Assembly: GCA_016169945.1 (NCBI GenBank)
Contig: JADLSH010000369.1
Span: 8,147,001 to 8,211,000, forward strand
Source of the DNA: Trachythela sp. YZ-2020
Taxonomy: Eukaryota > Cnidaria > Anthozoa > Malacalcyonacea > Clavulariidae
Direction of reading: 5' to 3'
DNA length: 64,000 nt
Shown here: in pieces, positions 34,825-46,638 of the stretch
Layout: each line of letters opens with the position of its first letter
How positions within the stretch are numbered: position 1 is the first letter of the stretch
Position numbers and translations under genes: made by a program
Notes under the pieces: model-generated
The model's database searches: none
Told to the model about the DNA's origin: nothing
What the model saw: only the letters and a program-made list of their open reading frames with translations

Positions 34825-36953
34825 CTGTCTGAAGAGCTCAATCAGATAACATTTATTGCTAGTTGAAAAGAACCAAATTGCTTAACTTGTTTCGGATTTT
34901 ATGGGATTAATTTGCTGTGGTTTCCTTGCCATTGCAATAGCACTTGACAATTTCTTTAAACAAGTTATGGTTTATTATTTATTTTTATTTTATTTATTAG
35001 ATTCGCCAATATTACAATACATAACACAATAACAGCATACAGTATGACAAAACAAGACATACGACTATAGGCAGGGTGACCGCAACAGCGTGAGCCAATT
35101 ACTGCGGACCCGAAATTAAGACATACAAACATAAAATAGTATCAACATAACTAATAGCAGCACTTAAGAGGCTGAGCCAGAGTTCGAGCTGTATTACACT
35201 TGGTGCATATTGTGGAGTCATACATGTGGTCATCTAGTTCTGTGAATATTATGATGAAACATTAAGATCACCCAGAACAAATGTAACAATTGTATCAACA
35301 ATGTCTTTACAATGAGGAAGCTTTCCACCAGTTGTTGCCAGCATTCTTTGAAAGCATTTTTCACTTTTTTTCACAAAAATTAAGAATGCTCTGTGAAGCT
35401 CTATATAAATTGTCCTTTTCTTTTGTTGCAGGAATTGGGAAGACAGAATCAGGGTCAAGAACATTGCAGCACTCATGGCAGGGGAGTTTCTTCTGGACTC
35501 TTCTAATTTGTTACTTTCAAATTTGAGAAATAAACTGTCTTGTGAATAGTAATACTGATCAAATTATGCTGCAAGCCTTAATTGCTACAATTGATGCGTA
35601 TTTTTTTGGATATTAAAACTACTTGCTAATGATATGTTCTTGAAAATGTTGGTTTATTAATTATTCCTTTCAGTTTTATCTCCCAATTTTCTTCATTTTG
35701 AACAGTCAAATGCACAACACTCTGATCCAGTAGTGGCAGAAGATGGGTTTGATTGGAAAGGCTAGCCAAATTCTAGGGGAGGGGGCTAGATATATTCTAG
35801 GGGAAATTTTGAAATCTGGAGTCTGACCTGAAACCTTTCTGAGGAAAGTTTAACCTGAAACCAGGTCATTTTGTTAATCTTCTGGTGGGAAAATATAAGC
35901 AGATATTGGTCATAGCACCTAGCCCAGGGAATGACATGTGGTGAAACATTCATGTAACACTAACACATAAATACACCTCAAGGATTGAGATCCTCAGTAT
36001 TGGGCTTGATTGATATAGAGTGTGGTTGATCAACTATGGTTTGATATATAATGAAAATACACAAGGCAACAACATTTGAGTTGTTAAAGATCTTTAATGA
36101 AATAATTTAACAAAACGACAATAGTGTCAACAGCAATTTCTAGACTTGCATATTGACTCTTGATAATTGATGTATGAGGCTTCAAAACATTCACAATCTT
36201 CACATTTGTATTGTCTTAAATACACCTGAAACACAACATATAAAAACTATTTTGAATATTTTAAATATGTACAGATATTTTCAAAGCAACTTTGGCCACA
36301 AAACATATGGTACACATTTCTCGCATTTCATTTCAGATGTCAATGACATGGCTCCCTTTTTGTTTGATTCCTAAGCAATGTTGTAAGCACAACTCAACTA
36401 GCCAACATGAAAGGTTCAAAGAACCGAACTGACTTTCAAACTAAAGGCTTGGCCATAAACAATGTCATGTCTAAAATTCAAATCACAGTATAAAGCAAGC
36501 TTATTAAACATTTAAACCTACCTATTGGCTCAAAAAGTTTAACAATTAGTGCTGCAGTACTCTAAGTAGTAACTGATGGTTTATTACACAAAAATAATTG
36601 AATTACATTGTAATTTGTAGAGTATAGTGATGTGTTCGGACGGTCAGTCGCCGAGCTCTGACATTTCGTCAAAATCGGTGATCAAAATATCAAATTATTT
36701 ACTTACGATTTAGTTTCTTTCAACATTAAAATGTTCTTCATACTTCTATGATGATTGCTTGTTCTTGAAATACTAGATTTGACTTGATTTCTTCACATAC
36801 TTCGCGAGTATAAAGCGAAAACCCGAAAAAATGTCAATTTCACAATAGAAAAGTACAGTATTCACTCCTCAAGTGGGGCGGACAAACATGGCCGCCGCTC
36901 TCAACACACGACTCACTTCCGGCTTCAATTGCTATTAGGGCTCCGTATTACGA

Positions 36954-36984
36954 TCACTGATCTGAATATTCAGATCAGTGATTA
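36954..36984. repeat. 30-bp perfect palindrome
   Basis: ATCACTGATCTGAAT is followed immediately by its exact reverse complement. Confidence 0.9.
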
Positions 36985-36998
36985 CGATGCACTATTTA

Positions 36999-37105
36999 AC
37001 AATTAGTCGCCGAAGGCGAGGTGATTACAAGCCTATAGTCACTGAGCCGAAGGCGAAGTGACTATAGGTTTGTAATCACCGAGCCTGAGGCGACTAATTG
37101 TTTTA
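36999..37105. repeat. Hairpin element with AACAATTAGTCGCC ends
   Basis: AACAATTAGTCGCC at 37,002 and GGCGACTAATTGTT near 37,101 are inverted, with an inner inverted pair GGTGATTACAAGCCTATAGT. It abuts the next foldback through TTTTAGTAGAAATTTC. Confidence 0.8.
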
Positions 37106-37294
37106 GTAGAAATTTCAAAGAGAAAAACAAACACAGAAAGTTATGAGGTCAGTTGAAAAGGCTATAGGACAAAATTCAGCGCTTTTCTCAGAGGCCGGTT
37201 ATTAAAAACATGCCGGCAAAAGACGAGTGTCAAAAACATATCGAAGCGAAACAAAAACAAACAATTTCATGAGAAAAATACTTTGGAAAGGCTC

Positions 37295-38168
37295 AAATAC
37301 AAAGTAGAATGGTTTTAAAAATATATCACAGCTAGGTTTTTGCTGAATATAACGATATAAATGAGGATAAAACGAATAATTTTCAAAATAAACACTTGTG
37401 GTTGAGCCGTACGGAAAAAGTTTTATACATGTTCATTTCAACAGCGAGAAAACGTTGCCTTTCATGGAAGAAAAATAGTGTATTTGTTATCGCTTACCTT
37501 CAAATGTCAAAATATATCCTCCTTTAATTTAGCGGCAGTTTTTTCATTTAAAACTTTGAATCAGGCTCAAAAAACGATTTTTGTTTTAAATTCCGCAGCT
37601 TGCGAAGAAGCCATTTTGAAAAAAAAAGTGATAGTCACTGACCAGTGACTATCACTTTTTAGAGGCTCAATTTGGACCAATCAGAATGCAGGAAAATCGA
37701 TAGTCACCTGGAAATTTCTACTAACCAGTCTTAGTAGAAATTTCCAGGTAACTATCGATTTTCCTGCATGCTGATTGGTCCAAATTGAGCCTCTAAAAAG
37801 TGATAGTCACTGGTCAGTGACTATCACTTTTTTTCAAAATGGCTTCTTCGCAAGCTGCCGAATTTAAAACAAAAATCGTTTTTTGAGCCTGATTCAAAGT
37901 TTTAAATGAAAAAAACTGCCGCTAAATTAAAGGAGGATATATTTTTGACATTTTTAAAGGTAAGCGATAACAAATACACTATTTTTCTTCCATGAAAGGC
38001 AACGTTTTCTCGCTGTTGAAATGAACATGTATAAAACTTTTTCCGTACGGCTCAACCACAAGTGTTTATTTTGAAAATTATTCGTTTTATCCTCATTTAT
38101 ATCGTTATATTCAGCAAAAACCTAGCTGTGATATATTTTTAAAACCATTCTACTTTGTATTTGAGCCT
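37295..38168. mobile_element. Foldback element, arms about 430 bp, centre near 37,727
   Basis: Left arm from AAATACAAAGTAGAATGG and right arm ending CCATTCTACTTTGTATTTG are near-perfect inverted repeats through the whole length, with only a short centre (ACCAGTCTTA). Differences are a handful of one-base changes. Inner ends TTAGTAGAAATTTCCAGGT look like MITE termini, so two copies may lie end to end. Confidence 0.9.
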
Positions 38169-38179
38169 TAGTACATATC

Positions 38180-38632
38180 AGCAGTGAACTCTAAGTAAAC
38201 TGGAACGCTAACTCCTATAATCAAGTCCTATGATTCGTTGAAGCCAAGCTAGTTTTTCTGAGTTTTGAGTTGAAATACTTAACGCCGAACATTGGGCTGT
38301 ATATGAAATTGAAGCTATTAAAAAGTTATATTTGATATAAAAACTTCAAGACTTTAGGCAAAATGGAAATACTTAAAAAATACAAAAACAACCGCAATTT
38401 TGTAAAATACGGCAAATTTTCCCTCAAAGTTTTAAGTATTTCCCTTTTACCTAAAGTCTTGAAGTTTTTATACCAAATATAACTTTTTGATAGCTTCAAT
38501 TTCATATACAGCCCAATGTTCGGCGTTAAGTATTTCAACTCAAAACTAAGAAAAACTTAATTAAGCTGGCTTCAATTTCCCCCCCTGCGTTAGCGTTCCA
38601 GTTTACTTATAGTTCAATGCATATCAGTGGCT
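38180..38632. mobile_element. Second foldback element, arms about 200 bp
   Basis: AGTAAACTGGAACGCTAAC at about 38,196 and GTTAGCGTTCCAGTTTACT near 38,606 are inverted. The middle of the arms (ACTTCAAGACTTTAGG against CCTAAAGTCTTGAAGT) pairs too. Outer ATATCAGTG words recur on both sides. Confidence 0.88.
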
Positions 38633-38813
38633 AGAGGTTGCCGCCATTTTGAATACTTTTAGATGCGCTTGATGCGCGGTCCAAACAAAGCCCTGGGTAC
38701 GAGATTGACCCATTGGGTTGACCTCTGGCATCTATTGTTTGGATCTTTGCTTTTTTACCCCGGGGGCCGGGCCAAAATTGTTCAAACAATTCCCCACCCC
38801 CGGAACTAAATTT

Positions 38814-39026
38814 TCAGCATTGTCCCGGGGGTGGCAAATTAGATACGCTCAAATGAAATATTTGTATCAATACTATTATCAATATAATTTTCATTACCAG
38901 CCGCAAATATAACATCAACATATTTATATCAAGAAAAGGACGCCCGATGCCTGAATAATCATTGCTTCTCAAACTATTAAAATGTACACCAATTCGGGCA
39001 CGATATTGCTCAATTGTTACTCCCAT
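38814..39026 (-). pseudogene. Fragment of a mobile-element first exon (MGVTIEQYRARIG)
   Basis: Starts MGVTIEQYRARIGVHFNSLR and has a hydrophobic stretch (LVMKIILIIVLIQIF). From memory, such an N-terminus precedes the 2A and C76-like peptidase parts seen at 26.7-27.8 kb. The same G/C-rich CCCCGGG sequence follows it as there. Truncated. Confidence 0.4.
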
Positions 39027-39113
39027 TTAACCAAATGCAAATGTTCAGTTTAACAAACTAACAAGGTCTTACCTGTACGGATGCTTATATATTATATCGA
39101 GGACAATGCTTCG

Positions 39114-39497
39114 CTAAGTCTGATGGTAAAGAACACAATGGCTCTTGTTTTTATTTGCTAAATACTTGCCAACTTGTGAGTTTCGTTCTCGTGCTAAATC
39201 TTGGCAAGTCCCAAAGGGCAGCCGGTAGCTTCCGTAAAGACACGTCGAATCTTCTACTACGTCACAAAACGTCATAAAACTGAACATCCAAACATTGCTC
39301 AAATCCAAATCATTGTCGCATTCATATAGCTCGGTAAAGAGGTCTGGGAACATATCACAAGAATAGGGAGCTGCCTCGCGACAGCAATTATAAATCAATT
39401 CAATGTTATACATATATACTTGTTCCTGTAATTTTCTATATGCATGGTTGTCTCTAAGTAAAACATTGAAAAAATACCACATAACTGCTACATTCAT
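39114..39497 (-). other. Unrecognised 127-codon open frame at the array edge
   Basis: Begins MNVAVMWYFFNVLLRDNHAY and holds eight cysteines (CCREAAPYSC, FCDVVEDSTC). I do not recognise it. About 39,390-39,530 matches the start of the tandem units downstream, where the frame is shortened and broken. It could be an exon or chance. Confidence 0.3.
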
Positions 39498-41552
39498 CTA
39501 CTAGTCATTTCTTACAATAAAATATAGTGTTTGATAAGTCCTTTAATTCAGATTGGGGCGGATTGTACTTGCTTCGGACTCTCGCAAGTAGCCCATTCCC
39601 CTTCAGTACCGTCAACAATAGCGCTATAGTCAGGCTTCAGCCTAAGTATAATTATTCCCTAGTACTGAAGTGTAATTCCGAAAATGGGCTATTGCTTGGA
39701 CTTGAAATACAGTTGAGTTGAGTTGAAGATTTTATTTAACGAGGGTAATCACATAATAATGTAATACACTAATAAACTTGTGGTTCTCACACTAAAATGA
39801 GTAATATATCACAAATACAAATATAAAAAATCGATAATGCTACAGTATATTACAGATACTGATAAAATTTAAAGTATTATAATCAGCAAATCTATGGCCT
39901 ATGGGTTAAAATGATAAAGAGATAATTGTTCATCTAAAATTTGTCTACCAAAGGCCTTCTTAAATGCCTTAAATTCATGCTTGGACTTGAAATACAGTGT
40001 CCATGTATGCTTGGATTTGAAATATTACATGTATAGTTTTCATCCTAGACTGTACTATCGTTATTTACTGGAAAAATACTCAGTTAAAGCGCTACGGATG
40101 AGCCGTCAGCGTGTGGTTCTAGTGTTTCATCAATTGGTATGGCTGGTTCCTCGACAGTTACTTCAGTTTCATCCCACTCTATACGGCAGAGTTTTGCATA
40201 CATTATGCATGTAGAAGACAGTTTACTAAAGCAGTTGCATCCATGTCTACCCTATATAGCTCTATAAATTTTGTCTGTATAAACTGTTCTTTCTAGACTA
40301 TATAGAAGTCCAGTAAAGACCATCTCTTACATGTGACCAAGGCATAAACTATATATTGAGCGTCTCTAGGTTATTGACGAAACTTCTGGCGAAACGTGTT
40401 GGGATTCACGTTTCGATCAGAATAGACAGTTGTATACAATACAATACAATACATTTATTGGTCGTCCCATAAGCGCTTTTCAGAACTAATTTACAAGATG
40501 AATCTATAAAAACTTGAATAAAAAACCTAAATTTACAACAATTCATAATAGAGAAATTATTAAATATATAAAATGTTCAAAATAGGAGGGGTCATATTGA
40601 CCTCTATGATATAAGACAGATCACACTATGGCGTTCCAGTTCATAGTAGGCTAAGTATACTTTTGAGTTCGTGTTTAAAACGCTTGATGGAGTTTAAGTC
40701 AGTAATATTCTTAGGTAAAGAATTCCAAATTTGTACGGCTCTGTAATGGAACGCTTGCTGGGCTAACGTCGTTCTGCACTTGGGAATCTGTAATTTGTCA
40801 CTATTTCGTGTACTACGGTTATGTACTTCAGATCGAAGCGTAAACATCGATGACAAATACGTAGGAGAAAGGCCATTCATACATTTAAATGTCAAAATAG
40901 CGTCTCTGGACAGTTGTATAGACAGTTGTTGGAATATGTATAGACAGTTGTTGGAATCAGGAAGATTGTGTACTCATCTTTGAAGCGGATTGTTAGAATA
41001 GAGGGGAAGTTAGCAGAGGGGAAGCTAGTACTAGCAATTTTTAAGTAAGTTTGTAGCATTATTTCTATGGTTATCTCTTACTTTAAATGATAAATCAAAA
41101 TGATATAAAGACTTGTAAGGTGTTACTCTGCAGGAAGAAACTAAATTACCTTTCTTTATACTGCCACTGGATATATAGCCCTATAAATTTTGTCCACATA
41201 AACTGTTTTTTTTCTAAAAGTCCAGTAAAGGCCATCCCTTACATGTGACCAACGGAGAAATTATGGCGTCTCCAGGCCCAGGTTATTGACGAAACTTCTG
41301 GCGAAACGTGTTGGGATTCACGTTTCGATCAGAATAGACAGTTGTTGGAATCAGGAAGATTGTGTACTCATCTTTGAAGTGGAGCGTTAGAAGTAGAGGG
41401 GAAGTTAGCAGAGGGGAAGCTAGTGCTAGCAATTTTTAAGTAAGTTTGTAGTATTATTTCTATGGTTATCGCTTACTTTAAATGATAAATCAAAATGAAA
41501 TAAAGACTTCGAGCTCGGCAACATGCAGGCTAACACCACACAAGACACACAG
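39390..41552. repeat. Array unit 1 (edge copy)
   Basis: The most diverged copy. Contains the LINE fossil 40437-40908 with the duplication GACAGTTGTATA at 40425-40436 and 40909-40920. Its left part shows small indels that break the YYRYLLEKYSVKALRM frame seen in other units. Confidence 0.9.
40437..40908 (-). pseudogene. Fossil LINE 3' end shared by all array units (unit 1 copy)
   Basis: Minus-strand remnant of ORF2 C-terminus: FKCMNGLSPTYLSSMFTLRS, CRTTLAQQAFHYRAVQIWNS and LPKNITDLNSIKRFKHEL, then a 3' tail of (TTGTA)n. A 12-bp target duplication GACAGTTGTATA flanks it. Equivalent copies: 42692-43163, 45523-45994, 47794-48265, 50070-50540 and 52343-52814. Confidence 0.93.
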
Positions 41553-43807
41553 TTTAAACGTGCAATTTATACACCCTCAATTAAAAGAAATAAAAATTTT
41601 ATAAAACTTTCAAAAGCCATGGCTAAAAATATTCTGTTTCTAGTCCGCGTGCCGACGCGCACAAATTTTTTGGCGGGCTGAGACCGCTTCAGGGAGGTAG
41701 TGTCGGCCCGCTTAAAATTCTAATTACGCATGCGTATTCCTTGAGTCGATTACTAACAGAGGAGAAGTGTCGTCGGATGAAGGAACTCGCACTTTAATCC
41801 ATTTAAGGTCAGAGGATTATTGCTTTGTTTGACATTTGAAACGAACATATTAGGCGATACTGGGGCTCAGCTAGGCCTAACATATATACTGTAAAAGTAT
41901 ATATTTTTATTACTGCTTCGCTATAGTTAACAAAAATAGAGCTCAGAAGCACAAACTATTTATATAATTATAAATCAATTCAATGTTATACTTGTCTATA
42001 TGGTATAATTTTACTGTAGCTAGAATTGCTACATTCATCTACAAGTCATTTCTTACTATAAAATGTATTGTTTGATAAGTCCTTTAATTCAGATTGAAGC
42101 GGATTGTACTTGCCTCGGACTCAAGCAACAATAGCGCTATATAGTCAGGCTTCAGCATAGTATAATTATTCCCTGGTACTGAAGTGTAATTCGGAAAATG
42201 GACTGTTTCTAGGACTTGAAATACAGTCCCCATGCTTGCATGGACTTGAAATACAGTGTCCGTGTTTGGATTTGAAATATTAGTGCATGTTATATAGTTT
42301 TCATCCTAGACTGTACTATCGTTATTTACTAGAAAAATACTCAGTTAAAGCGCTACGGATGAGCTCGGCGTGTGGTTCTAGTGTTTCATCAATTGGTATG
42401 GCTGGTTCCTCGACAGTTACTTCAGTTTCATCCCACTCTACGGCAGAGCTTTGCATACATTATGCATGTAGAAGACAGTTTACTAAAGCAGTTGCATCCA
42501 TGTCTACCCTATAGCTCTATAAATTTTGTCTGTATAAACTGTTCTTTCTAGACTATATAGAAGTCCAGTAAAGACCATCTCTTACATGTGACCAAGGCAT
42601 AAACTATATATTGAGCGTCTCTAGGTTATTGACGAAACTTCTGGCGAAACGTGTTGGGATTCACGTTTCGATCAGAATAGACAGTTGTATACAATACAAT
42701 ACAATACATTTATTGGTCGTCCCATAAGCGCTTTTCAGAACCAATTTACAAGATGAATCTATAAAAACTTGAATAAAAAACCTAAATTTACAACAATTCA
42801 TAATAGAGAAATTATTAAATATATAAAATGTTCAAAATAGGAGGGGTCATATTGACCTCTATGATATAAGACAGATCACACTATGGCGTTCCAGTTCATA
42901 GTAGGCTAAGTCTACTTTTGCGTTCGTGTTTAAAACGCTTGATGGAGTTTAAGTCAGTAATATTCTTAGGTAAAGAATTCCAAATTTGTACGGCTCTGTA
43001 ATGGAACGCTTGCTGGGCTAACGTCGTTCTGCACTTGGGAATCTGTAATTTGTCACTATTTCGTGTACTACGGTTATGCACTTCAGATTGAAGCGTAAAC
43101 ATCGATGACAAATACGTAGGAGAAAGGCCATTCATACATTTAAATGTCAAAATAGCGTCTCTGGACAGTTGTATAGACAGTTGCTGGAATATGTATAGAC
43201 AGTTGTTGGAATCAGGAAGATTGTGTACTCATCTTTGAAGCGGATTGTTAGAATAGAGGGGAAGTTAGCAGAGGGGAAGCTATAGTACTAGCAATTTTTA
43301 AGTAAGTTTGTAGCATTATTTCTATGGTTATCTCTTACTTTAAATGATAAATCAAAATGATATAAAGACTTGTAAGGTGTTACTCTGCAGGAAGAAACTA
43401 AATTATCTTTCTTTATACTGCCACTGGATATATAGCCCTATAAATTTTGTCCACATAAACTGTTTTTTTTCTAAAAGTCCAGTAAGGCCATCCCTTACAT
43501 GTGACCAACGGATAAATTATGGCGTCTCCAGGCCCAGGTTATTGACGAAACTTCTGGCGAAACGTGTTGGGATTCACGTTTCGATCAGAATAGACAGTTG
43601 TTGGAATCAGGAAGATTGTGTACTCATCTTTGAAGTGAGCGTTAGAAGTAGAGGGGAAGTTAGCAGAGGGGAAGCTAGTGCTAGCAATTTTTAAGTAAGT
43701 TTGTAGTATTATTTCTATGGTTATCGCTTACTTTAAATGATAAATCAAAATGAAATAAAGACTTCGAGCTCGGCAACATGCAGGCTAACACCACACAAGA
43801 CACACAG
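41553..43807. repeat. Array unit 2
   Basis: LINE fossil 42692-43163. The unit ends at the insertion 43808-44367. Confidence 0.93.
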
Positions 43808-44367
43808 TTCACTGTTAATTTTAGAGTGTTAAAATAGCACCTCGACTGGTGTTAGATTGACACCTAAGGGTGGTGCTAAATAGAAAGTGTCATTTTAGCA
43901 CCTAATTCAGTGCTAATTTAACACCAAAGAAATACAAAGGGTCAATTTAACACTCGATTTGTTTAACACCACTTTAGAAGTGTTAAATTAGCACCTACAA
44001 GAGGAGTGCAAGTGTTACAATAACACCGGTTTCTGGTGCTAATTTTTGGGTCTTAAAATAACACCTCTACGGGTGTTAAACATTTGTTATTCGTAGTGCT
44101 AAATTAGCACCGTTTCTGGAGGTAGAACATGGGTGTTAAAGTAACACCTATATTGGTATTGCTAAATTAACTCCGTTTCTTGGGGTGAAAATATAAATGT
44201 TTGAATATTTTCGCGCAACCCTCTTGATACCACAAACGACATGGAAATTCGGTTCATTTCGATGAATCCTGCCAATATACTTTACTAATGTTTGAATAGA
44301 TTCTGACACAAATTCGAGGCAAATGCTGCAACGAAAGCGAGCCATTATTAGGCCATATTTTTGTCAG
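43808..44367 (-). mobile_element. 560-bp insertion with GGTGTTA-type repeats and a zinc-finger-like first exon
   Basis: Present only at this unit junction; the other junctions read straight through CACACAGTTTAAACG, so it is an insertion. The first 350 bp contain over a dozen GGTGTTA, GTGCTAAATTAGCACC and GTGTTAAAATAGCACC words, many as small palindromes. On the minus strand 44148-44345 starts MARFRCSICLEFVSESIQTL and contains HRNEPNFHVVCGI, a C2H2-like start resembling first exons of zinc-finger transposon genes. Probably an internally deleted DNA transposon. Confidence 0.7.
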
Positions 44368-46638
44368 TTAAACGTGCAATTTATACACCCTCAATTAAAA
44401 GAAATAAAAATTTTATAAAACTTTCAAAAGCCATGGCTAAAAATATTCTGTTTCTAGTCCGCGTGCCGACGCGCACAAATTTTTTGGCGGGCTGAGACCG
44501 CTTCAGGGAGGTAGTGTCGGCCCGCTTAAAATTCTAATTACGCATGCCTTGAAAGAAAAACTAGATGGCATCGATTACTAACAGAGGCGAAGTGTCGTCG
44601 GATGAAAGAACTCGCACTTTAATCCATTTGTGGTCAGAGGATTATTGCTTTGTTTGACATTTAAAACGAACATATTAGGCGATATTGGGGCTCAGCTATA
44701 GGCCTAACATATATATACTGTAACTATATATATATTTATTACTGCTTCGCTATAGTTAACAAAAATAGAGCTCAGAAGCACAAACTATTTATATAATTAT
44801 AAATCAATTCAATGTTATACTTGTCTATATGGTATAATTTTACTGTAGCTAGAATTGCTACATTCATCTACAAGTCATTTCTTATTATAAAATGTATTGT
44901 TTGATAAGTCCTTTAATTCAGATTGAAGCGGATTGTACTTGCCTCGGACTCAAGCAACAATAGCGCTATATAGTCAGCTTCAGCATAGTATAATTATTCC
45001 CTGGTACTGAAGTGTAATTCGGAAAATGGACTGTTGCTAGGACTTGAAATACAGTCCCCATGCTTGCATGGAGTTGAAATACAGTGTCCATGTTTGGATT
45101 TGAAATATCAGTGCATGTTATATAGTTTTCATCCTAGACTGTACTATCGTTATTTACTAGAAAAATACTCAGTTAAAGCGCTACGGATGAGCTCAGCGTG
45201 TGGTTCTAGTGTTTCATCAATTGGCCGTATGGCTGGTTCCTCGACAGTTACTTCAGTTTCATCCCACTCTACGGCAGAGTTTTGCATACATTATGCATGT
45301 AGAAGACAGTTTACTAAAGCAGTTGCATCCATGTCTACCCTATAGCTCTATAAATTTTGTCTGTATAAACTGTTCTTTCTAGACTATATAGAAGTCCAGT
45401 AAAGACCATCTCTTACATGTGACCAAGGCATAAACTATATATTGAGCGTCTCTAGGTTATTGACGAAACTTCTGGCGAAACGTGTTGGCATTCACGTTTC
45501 GATCAGAATAGACAGTTGTATACAATACAATACAATACATTTATTGGTCGTCCCATAAGCGCTTTTCAGAACCAATTTACAAGATGAATCTATAAAAACT
45601 TGAATAAAAAACCTAAATTTACAACAATTCATAATAGAGAAATTATTAAATATATAAAATGTTCAAAATAGGAGGGGTCATATTGACCTCTATGATATAA
45701 GACAGATCACACTATGGCGTTCAAGTTCATAGTAGGCTAAGTATACTTTTGAGTTCGTGTTTAAAACGCTTGATGGAGTTTAAGTCAGTAATATTCTTAG
45801 GTAAAGAATTCCAAATTTGTACGGCTCTGTAATGGAACGCTTGCTGGGCTAACGTCGTTCTGCACTTGGGAATCTGTAATTTGTCACTATTTCGTGTACT
45901 ACGGTTATGTACTTCAGATCGAAGCGTAAACATCGATGACAAATACGTAGGAGAAAGGCCATTCATACATTTAAATGTCAAAATAGCGTCTCTGGACAGT
46001 TGTATAGACAGTTGCTGGAATATGTATAGACAGTTGTTGGAATCAGGAAGATTGTGTACTCATCTTTGAAGCGGATTGTTAGAATAGAGGGGAAGTTAGC
46101 AGAGGGGAAGCTATAGTACTAGCAATTTTTAAGTAAGTTTGTAGCATTATTTCTATGGTTATCTCTTACTTTAAATGATAAATCAAAATGATATAAAGAC
46201 TTGTAAGGTGTTACTCTGCAGGAAGAAACTAAATTATCTTTCTTTATACTGCCACTGGATATATAGCCCTATAAATTTTGTCCACATAAACTGTTTTTTT
46301 TCTAAAAGTCCAGTAAGGCCATCCCTTACATGTGACCAACGGATAAATTATGGCGTCTCCAGGCCCAGGTTATTGACGAAACTTCTGGCGAAACGTGTTG
46401 GGATTCACGTTTCGATCAGAATAGACAGTTGTTGGAATCAGGAAGATTGTGTACTCATCTTTGAAGTGAGCGTTAGAAGTAGAGGGGAAGTTAGCAGAGG
46501 GGAAGCTAGTGCTAGCAATTTTTAAGTAAGTTTGTAGTATTATTTCTATGGTTATCGCTTACTTTAAATGATAAATCAAAATGAAATAAAGACTTCGAGC
46601 TCGGCAACATGCAGGCTAACACCACACAAGACACACAG
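44368..46638. repeat. Array unit 3
   Basis: LINE fossil 45523-45994, flanked by the same 12-bp duplication as in other units. Confidence 0.95.

Larger units (their letters stand above)
34110..36985. mobile_element. Putative 2.9-kb non-coding element with inverted ends
   Basis: 34142-34195 (TTGAAGCCGGAAGTGAGTCG, then GCGGCCGCCATGTTTGTCCG) recurs inverted at about 36878-36930, with AGTGCATC further out on both sides. No transposase between them. About 34980-35230 resembles an AT-rich LINE tail; the rest is unrecognised. Confidence 0.5.

Noticed and set aside
40780..40983. 67-codon frame repeated in the array units
   Set aside because: Antisense shadow of the fossil LINE ORF2.
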